A stretch of DNA of 59,333 nucleotides from Xanthomonas pisi DSM 18956 (GTDB taxonomy: Bacteria > Pseudomonadota > Gammaproteobacteria > Xanthomonadales > Xanthomonadaceae): NCBI RefSeq assembly GCF_001010415.1, contig NZ_JPLE01000048.1, forward strand, positions 1 through 59,333. Direction: 5' to 3'. The notes under the pieces were generated by a model. That model was not told where the DNA came from. It was given only the letters and a program-made list of their open reading frames with translations, and did not search any database. Positions 30,590 to 41,524 of the stretch are shown here, piece after piece. Each line of letters begins with the position of its first letter. Positions within the stretch are counted from its first letter, which is position 1. The translations under genes were made by a program, and so were the position numbers.

Positions 30590-31306
30590 CTACAGCTGCC
30601 CGTGATCGACGCGCACCAGCCAACGCTCCGGCGTCTGGACGAAGCCGAGCAGTTGCAGGCCCAACTGCAGCGCGGTGTCGTTGCCGGGCTCGACCTGGGT
30701 GCGCCACTGCCAGCGGCCATCGCGCTGCAGCCGCAGCTCGGCGCCGAGGTCGACGCCGTCGGGCAGGCCGCCATCGGGCGCGAGCGCCAGCACCACGGCA
30801 TCGTCCACGCAGCGCGGGCTGCCGCGCAGACGCAACGGCAGCAGTCCGGCGGCTTCGCCACCTGCGTTGGGCAGCACCTGCAGGGCGACATCGCCGCCGG
30901 CCTGGGAACATCGTGTGGCGTCGAACACTGCATGCACATCGCGCAGATCGATCGACAGGTCCAGCAAGGCTACCCCGCCCGGTTTGCGCAGCAACAGGCG
31001 ACCGTTGGCCTGCTGCACACCGTCTCGGGCGCCTTGCAATGCCACCAGCTGCGCGGTAGCCGAGCGCAGCTGCACCTGGCGCTGCCCGCGCAACAAGGGC
31101 AGCGGGCGCAGACGCACGCCGACATCGCCCACGTCCATGGTGGTCCAGGTCACGCCACGCAAGGTGCCGTTCCAGATCGAGCCCTGTGCTTCCAGCGCGG
31201 TGAACGGCAGCGTGTCCATCGGCAGCACCAGTCGCAGCGGCAAGGTGGCGAGCACGCCGACGACCAGCAGCGCGCTGCCCAGCACCAACCAACGCACTGC
31301 CCTCAT
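30590..31306 (-). CDS. xcsN: Type II secretion protein N (Xcs)
   Basis: GspN is an auxiliary inner-membrane component found in only some T2SS. The 238-residue product has one amino-terminal helix (about 7-25) and a periplasmic beta-rich domain with the GspN opening (MDTLPFTALEAQGSIWNGTL, then VTWTTMDVGDVGVRLRPLPLL). It is the last gene of the xcs operon and overlaps xcsM by four bases. Confidence 0.85.
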   Translation of the reverse strand: MRAVRWLVLGSALLVVGVLATLPLRLVLPMDTLPFTALEAQGSIWNGTLRGVTWTTMDVGDVGVRLRPLPLLRGQRQVQLRSATAQLVALQGARDGVQQANGRLLLRKPGGVALLDLSIDLRDVHAVFDATRCSQAGGDVALQVLPNAGGEAAGLLPLRLRGSPRCVDDAVVLALAPDGGLPDGVDLGAELRLQRDGRWQWRTQVEPGNDTALQLGLQLLGFVQTPERWLVRVDHGQL

Positions 31307-31758
31307 GGCGCGATGCCCGAAAACGTGCAGCGCACCTGCAGCTGCCCGTCGTGGCGGGGGATCTCAAGCGCCGAGGGCGTCAGGCCGTGACGCTGGCGCA
31401 GCTGTTCCAGCCAGGCGAACAGGACGGGGCTGGTCACGGTGTCGATCTGCACTGCAAGCGTTCCGGTCGGACTGCGCTGTTGGCGGGTGATGGTGATCGT
31501 GGCATCGCGTGCGCTTTGCGCGATGCGCGCCAGCGGGATGGCGGCCACTGTACCGGCGTGTGACGTGCGCGCGACGAGCAGCGCCTCTGCGGCCTGGTCA
31601 TACCGTGCCTGTGCGCTGCTGCGCCAGTGCCGCAGCGGCACCAGCAGCGCGTACCAGCCGATGAAGGCAGCGATGGCGACAACCATGACCGACACCATGA
31701 TGCGTTCGCGCGGTGCGCGACCCTGCCACCACACCGGCATCCCTTGCAACATGTTCAT
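31303..31758 (-). CDS. xcsM: Type II secretion protein M (Xcs)
   Basis: GspM partners GspL in the inner-membrane platform. The 151-residue product has a short cytoplasmic start, one helix (about 20-42, MVSVMVVAIAAFIGWYALLV) and a periplasmic ferredoxin-like domain. ATGA overlaps link it to xcsL upstream and xcsN downstream. Sequence similarity in this family is low; the call leans on position and topology. Confidence 0.85.
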   Translation of the reverse strand: MNMLQGMPVWWQGRAPRERIMVSVMVVAIAAFIGWYALLVPLRHWRSSAQARYDQAAEALLVARTSHAGTVAAIPLARIAQSARDATITITRQQRSPTGTLAVQIDTVTSPVLFAWLEQLRQRHGLTPSALEIPRHDGQLQVRCTFSGIAP

Positions 31759-32843
31759 CGCGGCGGCTCCAGTTCCAGCGAAGTGGCGAGTCTGTCATCG
31801 CGGGGCTGGCCCGCGCCTGCGCGCAGCTGCCAGCCGGCGCGGCCGAGCTGGGCCGTGAAGTGCTCCAGTTGCGCGGCGTCGCTGTGCAGCAAGGTGACGC
31901 GCAGCGGACCTTGTGGCTGGTAAGCGAGCGCATCCAGTTCCGCACCCGGTACCGCTTGGACTGCGGCGAACACGGCGGCCAGTTGCGTTGCGAATGCGTT
32001 CTGCGCGGCACCGGCCTGACGTGTCTTGTCAGCGCCGGGGGCGATGCCATGCGTACCCATCAGTTGCGCGCTGCGCCGCTGCAGGAGCTGCGCGCCGATG
32101 TCGTAACGCAGGCTCTGCGCCACCATCACAAGCGCAGGCGAGAGCACCAGCAGCGCAAGCAACCACGCAAGCGTGCGTGGCCGCAGGCCCGCCCGCTGCG
32201 GCGTTGACGCGGCAAAGCCTTGCTGACGCAGATTGATCGGCGCGGTGGCGGCATGCCGCGCAAACTGCGCGATGGCGTGCAGTGGATCCGGCTCCGGCGG
32301 CAGCGCCGTTGCAATCGGAAGCGATGCGACCAGCACCTGCGCAAGCTGCGGCTCCAGGCTGCAGGCGATGCGCGTGCCACGCAACAACCAGCGTCCATCC
32401 CAGTGCAGCAGCGTCGGCGGCTGATCCGGCGGCGCGTCGGCCAGCAGCAGACAGTCGGGCACGACCGCATCGGGGACGACACCCAGGGCTGCCGCACGGT
32501 CGAGCCACTGCCGCATCACCGAGCCATCCACTGCGGCCACCAGCCGCATGCCATCGCTCTCTGCCTGGTCGGCGATCACCACATGCAGCGCCTGTGCATC
32601 GCCTGCCAGATGCTCGGCCAGCTGCAGCCGCGCCGCAGCCAGCGATTGCGCAATACTGCGCCCGGGCAAGGCCATCCAGCGCAGATGCACATCCACGCCG
32701 GGCACCACCAGCACCGTCTGCGTTGTTGGCGCGAGTCGCGCGTTCAACGCATCCTGCGCCAACACGTGGCCGTGTGCATCCACGCGCACGGTGGTGGGCT
32801 GCGTTGTGGCATCGGCCGGCAACAACAGCAGGATGCTACTCAT
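31755..32843 (-). CDS. xcsL: Type II secretion protein L (Xcs)
   Basis: GspL recruits the GspE ATPase to the membrane. The 362-residue product has a cytoplasmic actin-like domain (about 1-235), a single helix (about 253-272, TLAWLLALLVLSPALVMVAQ) and a small periplasmic domain. The ATG at 32843 overlaps the xcsK stop by four bases; a longer frame upstream lies inside xcsK and is not used. Confidence 0.88.
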   Translation of the reverse strand: MSSILLLLPADATTQPTTVRVDAHGHVLAQDALNARLAPTTQTVLVVPGVDVHLRWMALPGRSIAQSLAAARLQLAEHLAGDAQALHVVIADQAESDGMRLVAAVDGSVMRQWLDRAAALGVVPDAVVPDCLLLADAPPDQPPTLLHWDGRWLLRGTRIACSLEPQLAQVLVASLPIATALPPEPDPLHAIAQFARHAATAPINLRQQGFAASTPQRAGLRPRTLAWLLALLVLSPALVMVAQSLRYDIGAQLLQRRSAQLMGTHGIAPGADKTRQAGAAQNAFATQLAAVFAAVQAVPGAELDALAYQPQGPLRVTLLHSDAAQLEHFTAQLGRAGWQLRAGAGQPRDDRLATSLELEPPR

Positions 32844-33832
32844 TCGTCGGGGCTCCATTGACGTGCCACCAACCGCACGCGGCCGGCAGGGTCCTGTTGC
32901 AGCAATGCCTCCAGCAGAACCTGCGCACCGGCATGGTCGACCTGGCTGTAGAGGGAAAAATAGGACGTGCGCAATTCGATCTGCTGAAACACCGCGTCGG
33001 GTAACTGCGCCTGCAGGAATGCGGGGTGCTTCCAGAACACCGCTGCATCGCGCCAACCGCCGACCGGCCGCGCGGCGATGATGCGACGTGCGGCCGGCAA
33101 CTCCACGGCGCCTTCGGTCACGGCCACCAGCACCGGTGCATCGTCGGGGCGCAGCGTGTTGACGTTGATCGGCGACAGCCGCCCTTCGGGCAGTGCACAG
33201 ACATATGGCTGGAGCTGCTCCACAAGCGCTGGCGTGTAACCGACGATGGCGCGCAGCTCGCTGACGCCAGCCAACAAGGTCGCGCCGGTGCGTAGCGGCA
33301 CCGCCGCTTGCAGATAGCGGTCGTCTTCGGCCCCCTGCGCGCCAGGCTGTGCGTCGCTATCGAGCCAGTCCACCAGTGCATCGGTGAGCGCCTGCGCCTG
33401 TTGCGGGGCGATACCCAGCACGTCCAGCAAGGCCAGGTATTGGTTGACGCCATCGTCGCTGCGTTGCCATTGCTCGGGTGCGCCCATCACCACGCTATTG
33501 AGGTTGAAGCAGCCGCCGCGATCGCGCAGCCGCACGCTCACCAGTCCATCGTCCAGCGGGAAGCTGATCGGTTGGTCGTTCCAGCTGCCCTCCAGCGTGG
33601 TGCGCATCGGGTCGCGCCTGGCCAAGGCCTGCAAGCGTTGCCGCGCCACCGTTTCGCTGCCCAGCGCATACCACTGCGCCTGCGTCATCGCCTCTGCGTT
33701 GCCGCTGCGGCGTAAGCCAAAGCGCAGGTCGTTCAAGACCGCAACCATCAGCAGCGTCATCACCGCCACCAGCAACAACACGGTCAGCAATGCGACGCCG
33801 CGTTGTTGCGCAGGGGCACGCAGCGCGCTCAT
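32840..33832 (-). CDS. xcsK: Type II secretion minor pseudopilin K (Xcs)
   Basis: GspK is the large tip pseudopilin. The 330-residue product has a prepilin-like start (QQRG then VALLTVLLLVAVMTLLM, cleavage after Gly) without the usual Glu at +5, which is the family norm, followed by the long globular domain with the helix-hairpin-helix-like LSPINVNTLRPDDAPVLVAV segment. Four-base overlaps join it to xcsJ and xcsL. Confidence 0.9.
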   Translation of the reverse strand: MSALRAPAQQRGVALLTVLLLVAVMTLLMVAVLNDLRFGLRRSGNAEAMTQAQWYALGSETVARQRLQALARRDPMRTTLEGSWNDQPISFPLDDGLVSVRLRDRGGCFNLNSVVMGAPEQWQRSDDGVNQYLALLDVLGIAPQQAQALTDALVDWLDSDAQPGAQGAEDDRYLQAAVPLRTGATLLAGVSELRAIVGYTPALVEQLQPYVCALPEGRLSPINVNTLRPDDAPVLVAVTEGAVELPAARRIIAARPVGGWRDAAVFWKHPAFLQAQLPDAVFQQIELRTSYFSLYSQVDHAGAQVLLEALLQQDPAGRVRLVARQWSPDE

Positions 33833-34431
33833 GCGCGCCCCTCCGGCAGCAGGAACAACTGACGGACGTGGCCCCATTGCTCCAGATCCAGCTCCAGCGA
33901 CAGCGCATCCGGCAGCGCCTCCAGCCCGCCGCTCCAGCCATCGCTCCACTGCGCGCGATAGTGAAACGCCACCTCGGCCGAACGCACACCGCGCAGCAGC
34001 ACCTGCGGCGCCCCGGCCACCGCGCCATCCAGCGCCGGCCGCGCACTGCGCTCCAGACGTCCGTCGACGATGCGGTACTCGACGTATTGCAGCGACGCAC
34101 GCGGCGCCCGATCCGGATTGCTCCAGCCACGCCGCACAAAGCCGAACAACGGCCCTCGGGTTCCGGGCGCACCTGCAACGAACGCGGTGCGCGCAGCGCT
34201 GCCATCGCTGTTGCGTGTGCGCCGTACCGCGGCCTGTTGCAGATCGCTGCGCAGCAGGCCATGGACCAGTTGCAGTTCGCGCACCTGCTGCAGGCGCACA
34301 CGCACCGCATCGCGCTGATCGATACTTTGCCGCATCACCACCACCGCGGCGCTGGCCACCAGCGCAAAGACCGCCAGCGCCACCAGCAGTTCGATCAGGG
34401 TAAAGCCCTGCATGCGCTGCGGGCGGCTCAT
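33829..34431 (-). CDS. xcsJ: Type II secretion minor pseudopilin J (Xcs)
   Basis: A 200-residue tip pseudopilin. The leader MSRPQRMQG precedes FTLIELLVALAVFALVAS, with cleavage expected between Gly and Phe and the conserved Glu at +5. The globular part carries the GspJ-like LFGFVRRGWSNPDRAPRASL pattern. The start at 34431 forms an ATGA overlap with the xcsI stop. Confidence 0.9.
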   Translation of the reverse strand: MSRPQRMQGFTLIELLVALAVFALVASAAVVVMRQSIDQRDAVRVRLQQVRELQLVHGLLRSDLQQAAVRRTRNSDGSAARTAFVAGAPGTRGPLFGFVRRGWSNPDRAPRASLQYVEYRIVDGRLERSARPALDGAVAGAPQVLLRGVRSAEVAFHYRAQWSDGWSGGLEALPDALSLELDLEQWGHVRQLFLLPEGRA

Positions 34432-34805
34432 TGCACACTCCGCAATGTGCTCAGGCTGGCAATCTGCTGTGCCTGTCCTGCGGCGCGCACACGCACCTCG
34501 ATCCGCACCATGCCAGCGCTTGCCGGCACCGCCTGGCGTTTCCAGTCCCAACGACGGCCACCCAGCGTGTCCTGGCCTTGTGCAGGCGCCACTGCGGCGT
34601 TGGCCGGCGCCAGCATCGCCTCGATCGCCTGATTTTCCGCAACCAATGCGGCAAGCGTGCGTTCTTCCAGCACCACTGCCGTGCGCGTGCTCTCGCCCGA
34701 CAGATTCAACAACCCGACCACCGCCATGCCGAAGATGGCCAATGCGACCATCAGCTCAAGCAGCGAAAATCCGGCGCAGGCGCGCTGGTTACCGAGCCGG
34801 CGCAT
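34428..34805 (-). CDS. xcsI: Type II secretion minor pseudopilin I (Xcs)
   Basis: GspI nucleates the pseudopilus tip with J and K. The prepilin motif AG-FSLLELMVALAIFGMAVVG is followed by the short globular domain with NQAIEAML and RRWDWKRQ. The Met at 34805 gives a leader of normal size and 125 residues; an earlier ATG at 34829, with a GGTGATGG-like ribosome site, would add eight residues and cannot be excluded. It overlaps the end of xcsH. Confidence 0.85.
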   Translation of the reverse strand: MRRLGNQRACAGFSLLELMVALAIFGMAVVGLLNLSGESTRTAVVLEERTLAALVAENQAIEAMLAPANAAVAPAQGQDTLGGRRWDWKRQAVPASAGMVRIEVRVRAAGQAQQIASLSTLRSVQ

Positions 34806-35289
34806 CGACCCGCACCACACCGGCCGCATCCACCATCACCTGCAGCTGTTGCTGCCCGTCACCCAGCGCGATGCGTTGCGGCGTGGCCGCACCGGTCGGG
34901 TCGAAGCGGACGCTCAGCTGTGTACCGCCGCCCGGCACCTGCGCCTGCACGCCCGCAGGCCAGCGCGTGGCGGCGAACGGCGTCTGATCCAGCGCAACCC
35001 AGCGTTGCTGCGCCTGGCGACGAAACGCATAGCCGCCCGCATCGATGGTGACTTCAACCATGCGCAGGCTCAGGATCGCCTCGTCGCGCGCATTGGCCAG
35101 CGCACTGGCCAGCATGTCGGCCTGATCGTGCAGATCCTGCCGCGTGTCCGGCAAGGTCATCACCACCAGGGTGCTGGCAAGTGCGGTGATCACCAGCACC
35201 GCCAGCAGCTCGAGCAAGGTGAAGCCGCGCATGCGTACGCGATAGCTGCATATCGCCATCCGCTGCGCGCTGGCTGATGCAGTCAGCAC
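34789..35289 (-). CDS. xcsH: Type II secretion minor pseudopilin H (Xcs)
   Basis: GspH connects the major pilus to the tip. The 166-residue product carries RMRG-FTLLELLAVLVITALAST, with the prepilin peptidase site after Gly, and the GspH-like DEAILSLRMVEVTIDAGGYAFRR segment. The 35289 start gives a long leader; internal Mets at 35259 and 35232 are alternatives. It begins about ten bases past xcsG. Confidence 0.87.
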   Translation of the reverse strand: MLTASASAQRMAICSYRVRMRGFTLLELLAVLVITALASTLVVMTLPDTRQDLHDQADMLASALANARDEAILSLRMVEVTIDAGGYAFRRQAQQRWVALDQTPFAATRWPAGVQAQVPGGGTQLSVRFDPTGAATPQRIALGDGQQQLQVMVDAAGVVRVDAPAR

Positions 35290-35298
35290 GGCGGCACC

Positions 35299-35763
35299 TC
35301 AGCGCCAGTTGCCGATGTCGGCATTGTCGGCATCGCCGCCTTCGGCGCCGTCGGCACCGAAGGAATAGACGTCGAAGCCACCGGTTCGGCCCGGGCGGCG
35401 GTAGTGATACGCGTGGCCCCATGGATCTTCAGTCAACCGGCGGATATAGCCGCCCTGCCGATAGCGCTCGGGCCGGGCCAGGCCGCCCGGCGGGCTGAGC
35501 AAGGCCTGCAAGCCCTGCTCGGTGGTCGGATAGGTGAGGTTGTCCAGGCGATAGGTTTCCAGCGCCTGTTCCAGCACCGCAACATCCGCGCGCGCCTTTT
35601 CGACCATGGCGCGGTCCTGGCTGGGCATCACGTTGATCATCACCACGGTGGCCAGCAGGCCGATGATGACGATCACCACCATCAACTCGACCAGGGTGAA
35701 ACCGCGCACGCCACTGCGCGAGACAGGCGAGCCGGCAAGTGCACGAAACTGGGTGGACTGCAT
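35299..35763 (-). CDS. xcsG: Type II secretion major pseudopilin G (Xcs)
   Basis: The main subunit of the pseudopilus piston. The 154-residue product has the prepilin motif VRG-FTLVELMVVIVIIGLLAT and the diagnostic major-pseudopilin pattern LDNLTYPTTEQGLQALL, then DPWGHAYHYRRPG and FDVYSFGADGAEGGDADNADIGNW, the calcium-binding carboxy-terminal loop. It sits just past xcsF with a purine-rich ribosome site (CTCCGGAG-like). Confidence 0.95.
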   Translation of the reverse strand: MQSTQFRALAGSPVSRSGVRGFTLVELMVVIVIIGLLATVVMINVMPSQDRAMVEKARADVAVLEQALETYRLDNLTYPTTEQGLQALLSPPGGLARPERYRQGGYIRRLTEDPWGHAYHYRRPGRTGGFDVYSFGADGAEGGDADNADIGNWR

Positions 35764-35790
35764 GGGGATCTCCGGAGAAAGCGGCCGCGC

Positions 35791-36976
35791 TCAGCCAAGC
35801 GCGAGGGTGTTGAATTGCAGGATGGGCAACAGGATCGACAGCACGATCACCGCCACCACGCCGCCGAGCAGCACGATGATGGCCGGCTCCAGCAGGCTCA
35901 TCGCCGCGGTGGTGAAGGACTCGAACTCGCGCTCCAGGTAATCGGCGGCGCGTTCCAGCATCGGCGCCAGGCGCCCGCTGTTTTCGCCGCTGGAGGCCAT
36001 ATACAGCAGCGTCGGCGGAAACACGCCGGCGCGCTTCATCGCCGCAGCCAGGCTCCCGCCCTCGCGGATCGCGGTGACCATGCTGTCGGTGGCCAGGCGC
36101 AAGGCGCGGTTGTCGACGGTGCGCGCGGCGATCATCAGGCCTTCCATCAGCGGCAGGCCGCTGTTGACCATGATCGCCAGCGTGCGCGCCATGCGTGCGG
36201 CGTGCAGGTCGCGGATCAACCGGCCGAGCAAGGGCGCACGCAGGATGGCGCGATCCGCAGCCAGCCGCAGTGGCGGGCGTTTGAGCAGACGCACCGCTGC
36301 GATGACCGCAATCACCAGCGCAACCAGTAGCGGGATGCCGGCATGCAGCAGGACGTTGGACACGCCGATCACCGCGCGCGTCAGCCATGGCAAGGCGCGG
36401 CCCATCGAATCGAACTGGTCCACCACCTTGGGGACGACGAAGGTCATCAACACGATCACCACCGCACCGGCCGTCAGCGCCAACGCGGCCGGGTAGACCA
36501 AGGTGGACTGCAGCTTGCTGCGCACCTGCGCCTGCAGCTCGAGCAGATCGGCCAGCCGCTCCAGCACCTGCGGCAAGGCACCGGCGCTTTCGCCTGCGGC
36601 GACCATGGCGCGATACAGCGACGGAAATGCATTGCCCTGGCGTGCCATCGCATCGGACAGGCGGAAGCCCTCGACCACCAGCCCATGTGTCTGGCTGGTG
36701 ACGCGGCGCACGCCACGACGCTCCGATTGCGTGGCGATGGTGCGCAAGGCTTCTTCCAATGGCGCGGTTTCCACCAGCGTGGAAAGCTGACGCGTGAACA
36801 ACACCAGATCCTTGCCGCTGAAGCGTGCCGCACGCACCGCGGTGGCAGCAGCGGCAGCGGCATCGACCCGCACCGGCACCCACTGACGCTGTTCCAGCTG
36901 CGCACGCGCGCTGTGCAGGTTGTCGGCGCTGATCACGCCCTGGCGGCTGCGTCCGTGCAGATCGAGCACGGTGTAA

Positions 36977-36990
<14 letters not shown>
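35791..36990 (-). CDS. xcsF: Type II secretion inner-membrane protein F (Xcs)
   Basis: GspF is the polytopic platform protein around which the ATPase turns. The 399-residue product begins MPRFDYTVLDLHGRSRQGV, has the two repeated cytoplasmic domains (FTRQLSTLVETAPLEEAL and ARMARTLAIMVNSGLPLMEGL) and three membrane segments (about 165-190, 215-240 and 370-395). The ATG at 36990 has AGGA at proper spacing; an ATG six bases earlier is possible. It overlaps the end of xcsE. Confidence 0.93.
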
Positions 36991-38470
<1,480 letters not shown>

Positions 38471-38474
38471 GGCA

Positions 38475-40553
38475 TCAGCGCTGCACGGGACGTGCGCCGG
38501 GCGCAGGCGTTGTTGCCGGTGCAGGCACGGCCGACGACGGTCCGGCCGGCAACTGCGGCGGCTGCGCGCGCAGGTAATCGCGCACCAGGGCATCGAGCGC
38601 GGCTTCCGGGTCGCCGTCGGCCAGCTGGCGGTCGCGCAGATAGGTGTAGCGCGGCGCGGTCATGCGCTGCGCGTCGGCCGCGTCGCGGATGATGGTCGGG
38701 CGGATGAACACCATCAGGTTGGTCTTGTCGCGGTTGCGCGACTTGTGCCGGAACAGTGCGCCCAGGCCCGGCACATCGCCCAGCAACGGCACCTTTTCCA
38801 CGGTCTGGCGGTCGTTCTGATCGAGCAGGCCGCCGAGCGCGACGATGGCGCCGTTTTCCACCACCACGCGCGTTTCGATCTGACGCTTGTTGAACACCAG
38901 CTCCGACGATTGCGCGCTCACCGGCCCGGCAATCGCCGAGACTTCCTGCTTGATCGCAAGCGTAATGCCGCCGGCGGTATTGATCTGCGGGCGCACTTCC
39001 AGCTCCACGCCAACGTCCTGGCGCTGGATGGTACGGAACGGGTTGTCGTTGGCCGCGCCAAGCACCTCGCCGGTGGTGATCGGCACTTCCTGGCCCACCA
39101 GGATGCGCGCCTGCTCGTTGTCCAGCGTCATGATCGATGGCGTGGACAGCAGATTGGAGCCGGTATCGCTCTTGACCGCATCGATGATCATGCCGAACAC
39201 CGCATCGTTGCTTTGCCCGGCCAGACCGATCAAGCCGCCACTCAGCCCCAGCAACGATTGCGCAGCCACATTGCGCGCCTGTTCCAGCACCGAATCGTCA
39301 TCGTCGTTGCCGCTGCGCGTTCCTGCCGCCGCGGCGGCTAGCGGCACGATGCCCGGCGATGCACCGCTGTATTGCGTGGCGATCAACGGCACGGTGCCGT
39401 TGCGGCCAGCCAGCAGCAGCTGCACGCCCAGGCGCTTGGCTGCCGTGTCGGAAATCTCCACCACGATCGCTTCCACCAGCACCTGCTCGCGATGCACATC
39501 CAGCTGGCGGATCACATCCATCAAGGCGCGTTGGGTTTCCGGGTCGGCATTGATGATCAAGGCATTGGAACCGGGGTAGCGCACGATCACCGGGCGCTTG
39601 CCGGCGGCCGGCGCAATCACCTGGGTCTGTGCGGTGCCCGCGGCTGCCGCCACATCCACGGCATTGGAACGCGTGTCCTGCCCGGCTCGCGCCTCATTGC
39701 CCGGGGTCTGCCCGACCAGCTGCTGCAAGACCGGCAGCAGCTGCTCGGCGCTGGCGTGTTGCAGCCGCACCACGCTGACATCGCCGCGGCGCTCGGCGCG
39801 TCCGTCCAGATCCACCGCGGTGCGTACCACGCGCTGCACCAGCGCCGGGTCGCCGCGCACGATCAACGAATTGCTGCTGTCCACCGGCAACACCGACAGC
39901 ACCGCACTGCGTTCGCCGGCCTGGCCAAACAGCGAGGTCAATGTGCGTGCCAGCTCCTGCGCGGAACTATTGCGCAAGGTCACCGTGTCGATGGCCGCGC
40001 GGTCGGTATCGATCTGCGTCACCAGCCCGCGAATGCGGCGCAGGTTGTCGGCGTAGTCGGCTATCAACAGGCTATTGCCCTGCGGCATCGCCATGATCAC
40101 GCCGCCACGCCCGATCAGCGGCTTGAGGATCTCTGCCGCACTGCGCGCATCCACGCGCTGCAGCGTGAACACCTGCGTGGCAAACCCCAGATTGCCGCTG
40201 GCGGCACTGCCCGGCTGTTGCGCGGCGGTCTCGTCGGGAATGATGCGATAGGTCGACGGACCACTGGACACCGCCATCAAGCCGTTGGCACGCAGCACCG
40301 CCAGCAGCATGCCGAGCAGGTCGGCTTCGGACATCGCCTGCGCGCGCGCCACGTTGACCGTGCCCTGCACGCGGGTGTCCACGATGAAGGTGATGCCGGT
40401 GGCGCGCGAGACATCCTGGATGAAGGCGCGCAGGTCCACGTCCTGCAGCCGCACTGCCGGCGCATCGGCGGCCCGCAGCGAAACGACCGGCGTGACGGCG
40501 CACACGCACAGCAACGTGGCCGACAACAGCCATAAGGGGCGAGCAGCAATCAT
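38475..40553 (-). CDS. xcsD: Type II secretion secretin D (Xcs)
   Basis: The outer-membrane secretin channel, 692 residues. It has a signal peptide (about 1-30), the N0 domain (VRLQDVDLRAFIQDVSRATG), N1-N3 repeats including VLSVLPVDSSNSLIVRGDP and KRPVIVRYPGSNALIINADP, and the secretin core with VPLLGDVPGLGALFRHKS and the TNLMVFIRPTIIRD end. A Pro/Ala tail follows. ATGA overlap with xcsC. No pilotin (gspS) gene is nearby. Confidence 0.95.
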   Translation of the reverse strand: MIAARPLWLLSATLLCVCAVTPVVSLRAADAPAVRLQDVDLRAFIQDVSRATGITFIVDTRVQGTVNVARAQAMSEADLLGMLLAVLRANGLMAVSSGPSTYRIIPDETAAQQPGSAASGNLGFATQVFTLQRVDARSAAEILKPLIGRGGVIMAMPQGNSLLIADYADNLRRIRGLVTQIDTDRAAIDTVTLRNSSAQELARTLTSLFGQAGERSAVLSVLPVDSSNSLIVRGDPALVQRVVRTAVDLDGRAERRGDVSVVRLQHASAEQLLPVLQQLVGQTPGNEARAGQDTRSNAVDVAAAAGTAQTQVIAPAAGKRPVIVRYPGSNALIINADPETQRALMDVIRQLDVHREQVLVEAIVVEISDTAAKRLGVQLLLAGRNGTVPLIATQYSGASPGIVPLAAAAAGTRSGNDDDDSVLEQARNVAAQSLLGLSGGLIGLAGQSNDAVFGMIIDAVKSDTGSNLLSTPSIMTLDNEQARILVGQEVPITTGEVLGAANDNPFRTIQRQDVGVELEVRPQINTAGGITLAIKQEVSAIAGPVSAQSSELVFNKRQIETRVVVENGAIVALGGLLDQNDRQTVEKVPLLGDVPGLGALFRHKSRNRDKTNLMVFIRPTIIRDAADAQRMTAPRYTYLRDRQLADGDPEAALDALVRDYLRAQPPQLPAGPSSAVPAPATTPAPGARPVQR

Positions 40554-41365
40554 TGCGGGCGCTTCAAGGTCATGGTGTGGATCTGGCCATCGCGGCGGTA
40601 GGTCAGCGTGGCCGCCTGGCCATCGCGCAGTTCGTCCTGCAACTCGTGCAGGTGTTCGGCATCGAGCGTGCGGCCGTTGATCTGGGTCAGCACATCGCCT
40701 GCTGCCAGGCCTGCCTGACGCAACAGCGCGCCATCGCCGCGCGGCATGATGGTGAAGCCGCTGCCGTCCGCGCTTGCACGCAGCCCGGCGCTGCTCAACA
40801 GGTGTTGCGGGTCGACGGCGGTTGCGCCTGCAGCTGCCGTTGCGTTGCCCACGTTGGACATCACGCCGGAGACGGAACCTGCTGCCGCCGTGTCCGCTGG
40901 CGGTGGCGCTGTCGCAAGCGTCTGCGGTGCGGCATCGAGCAGTGCCAGGCGGCGCACGCCGCTGCCGGTTCGCAGCAGCACATGGTCGGCGGCGACCGCT
41001 TGCAACACCACACCTGGCACCACCGTATCGCCGACGCGGTAGGCGCCTTGACGACCATCGCCAGCACTCAGGTAGGCCGCTGCCTGGGCAACATCCGCAC
41101 GCACACCATGCAACACGAGACCTTCGCTGGTGCTGTCGGCAACGCTGCGATAGAACACGTCGCGGCGTAATGCAGACCAGTCCGATGCCGTGCCTGTGGC
41201 CGGCTGTGCGTGACCAAGCGGACCGACCGGTGTGATCAGCAACCACAGCAGGCGCAGCCCTTGCAGTGCCAGCAACCCGACCAGCGCACAGCCCAGTGCC
41301 GTGCGTGCGGCATGCGACGACATGACGGTAGTCAACGAGGGCAAGGCGCGGTGCAAAGCAGACAT
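40550..41365 (-). CDS. xcsC: Type II secretion protein C (Xcs), PDZ type
   Basis: GspC links the inner platform to the secretin and takes part in substrate choice. The 271-residue product has a cytoplasmic start, one helix (about 22-43), a homology region (about 65-140: RRDVFYRSVADSTSEGLVLHGV, GAYRVGDTVVPGVVLQAV) and a terminal PDZ domain (GLAAGDVLTQINGRTLD). First gene of the operon. An internal Met at 41323 could be the true start. Having gspC immediately before gspD distinguishes this Xcs cluster from the Xps one. Confidence 0.88.
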   Translation of the reverse strand: MSALHRALPSLTTVMSSHAARTALGCALVGLLALQGLRLLWLLITPVGPLGHAQPATGTASDWSALRRDVFYRSVADSTSEGLVLHGVRADVAQAAAYLSAGDGRQGAYRVGDTVVPGVVLQAVAADHVLLRTGSGVRRLALLDAAPQTLATAPPPADTAAAGSVSGVMSNVGNATAAAGATAVDPQHLLSSAGLRASADGSGFTIMPRGDGALLRQAGLAAGDVLTQINGRTLDAEHLHELQDELRDGQAATLTYRRDGQIHTMTLKRPQ

Positions 41366-41460
41366 CCGGCTGAAGGATTGCGATCGGATGACAGAATGCG
41401 GCAGCAATGTGTCAGTTCGAAGAAATCGATGACACCAGACGACACAAACCGACATGCGGC

Positions 41461-41503
41461 AAAACGCAAACGCCCGCCATGGCAAGCACAGCGGGCGTTT
41501 GCG
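41461..41503 (-). terminator. Strong hairpin terminator after the TonB receptor
   Basis: On the minus strand the 13-base arms CGCAAACGCCCGC and GCGGGCGTTTGCG pair perfectly, followed by TTTTGCC. It lies about 20 bases past the receptor stop and separates the lipoprotein/receptor unit from the xcs operon, whose promoter must fall between 41366 and 41460. Confidence 0.85.
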
Positions 41504-41524
41504 ATCCGACCGACGCCGGGTGGA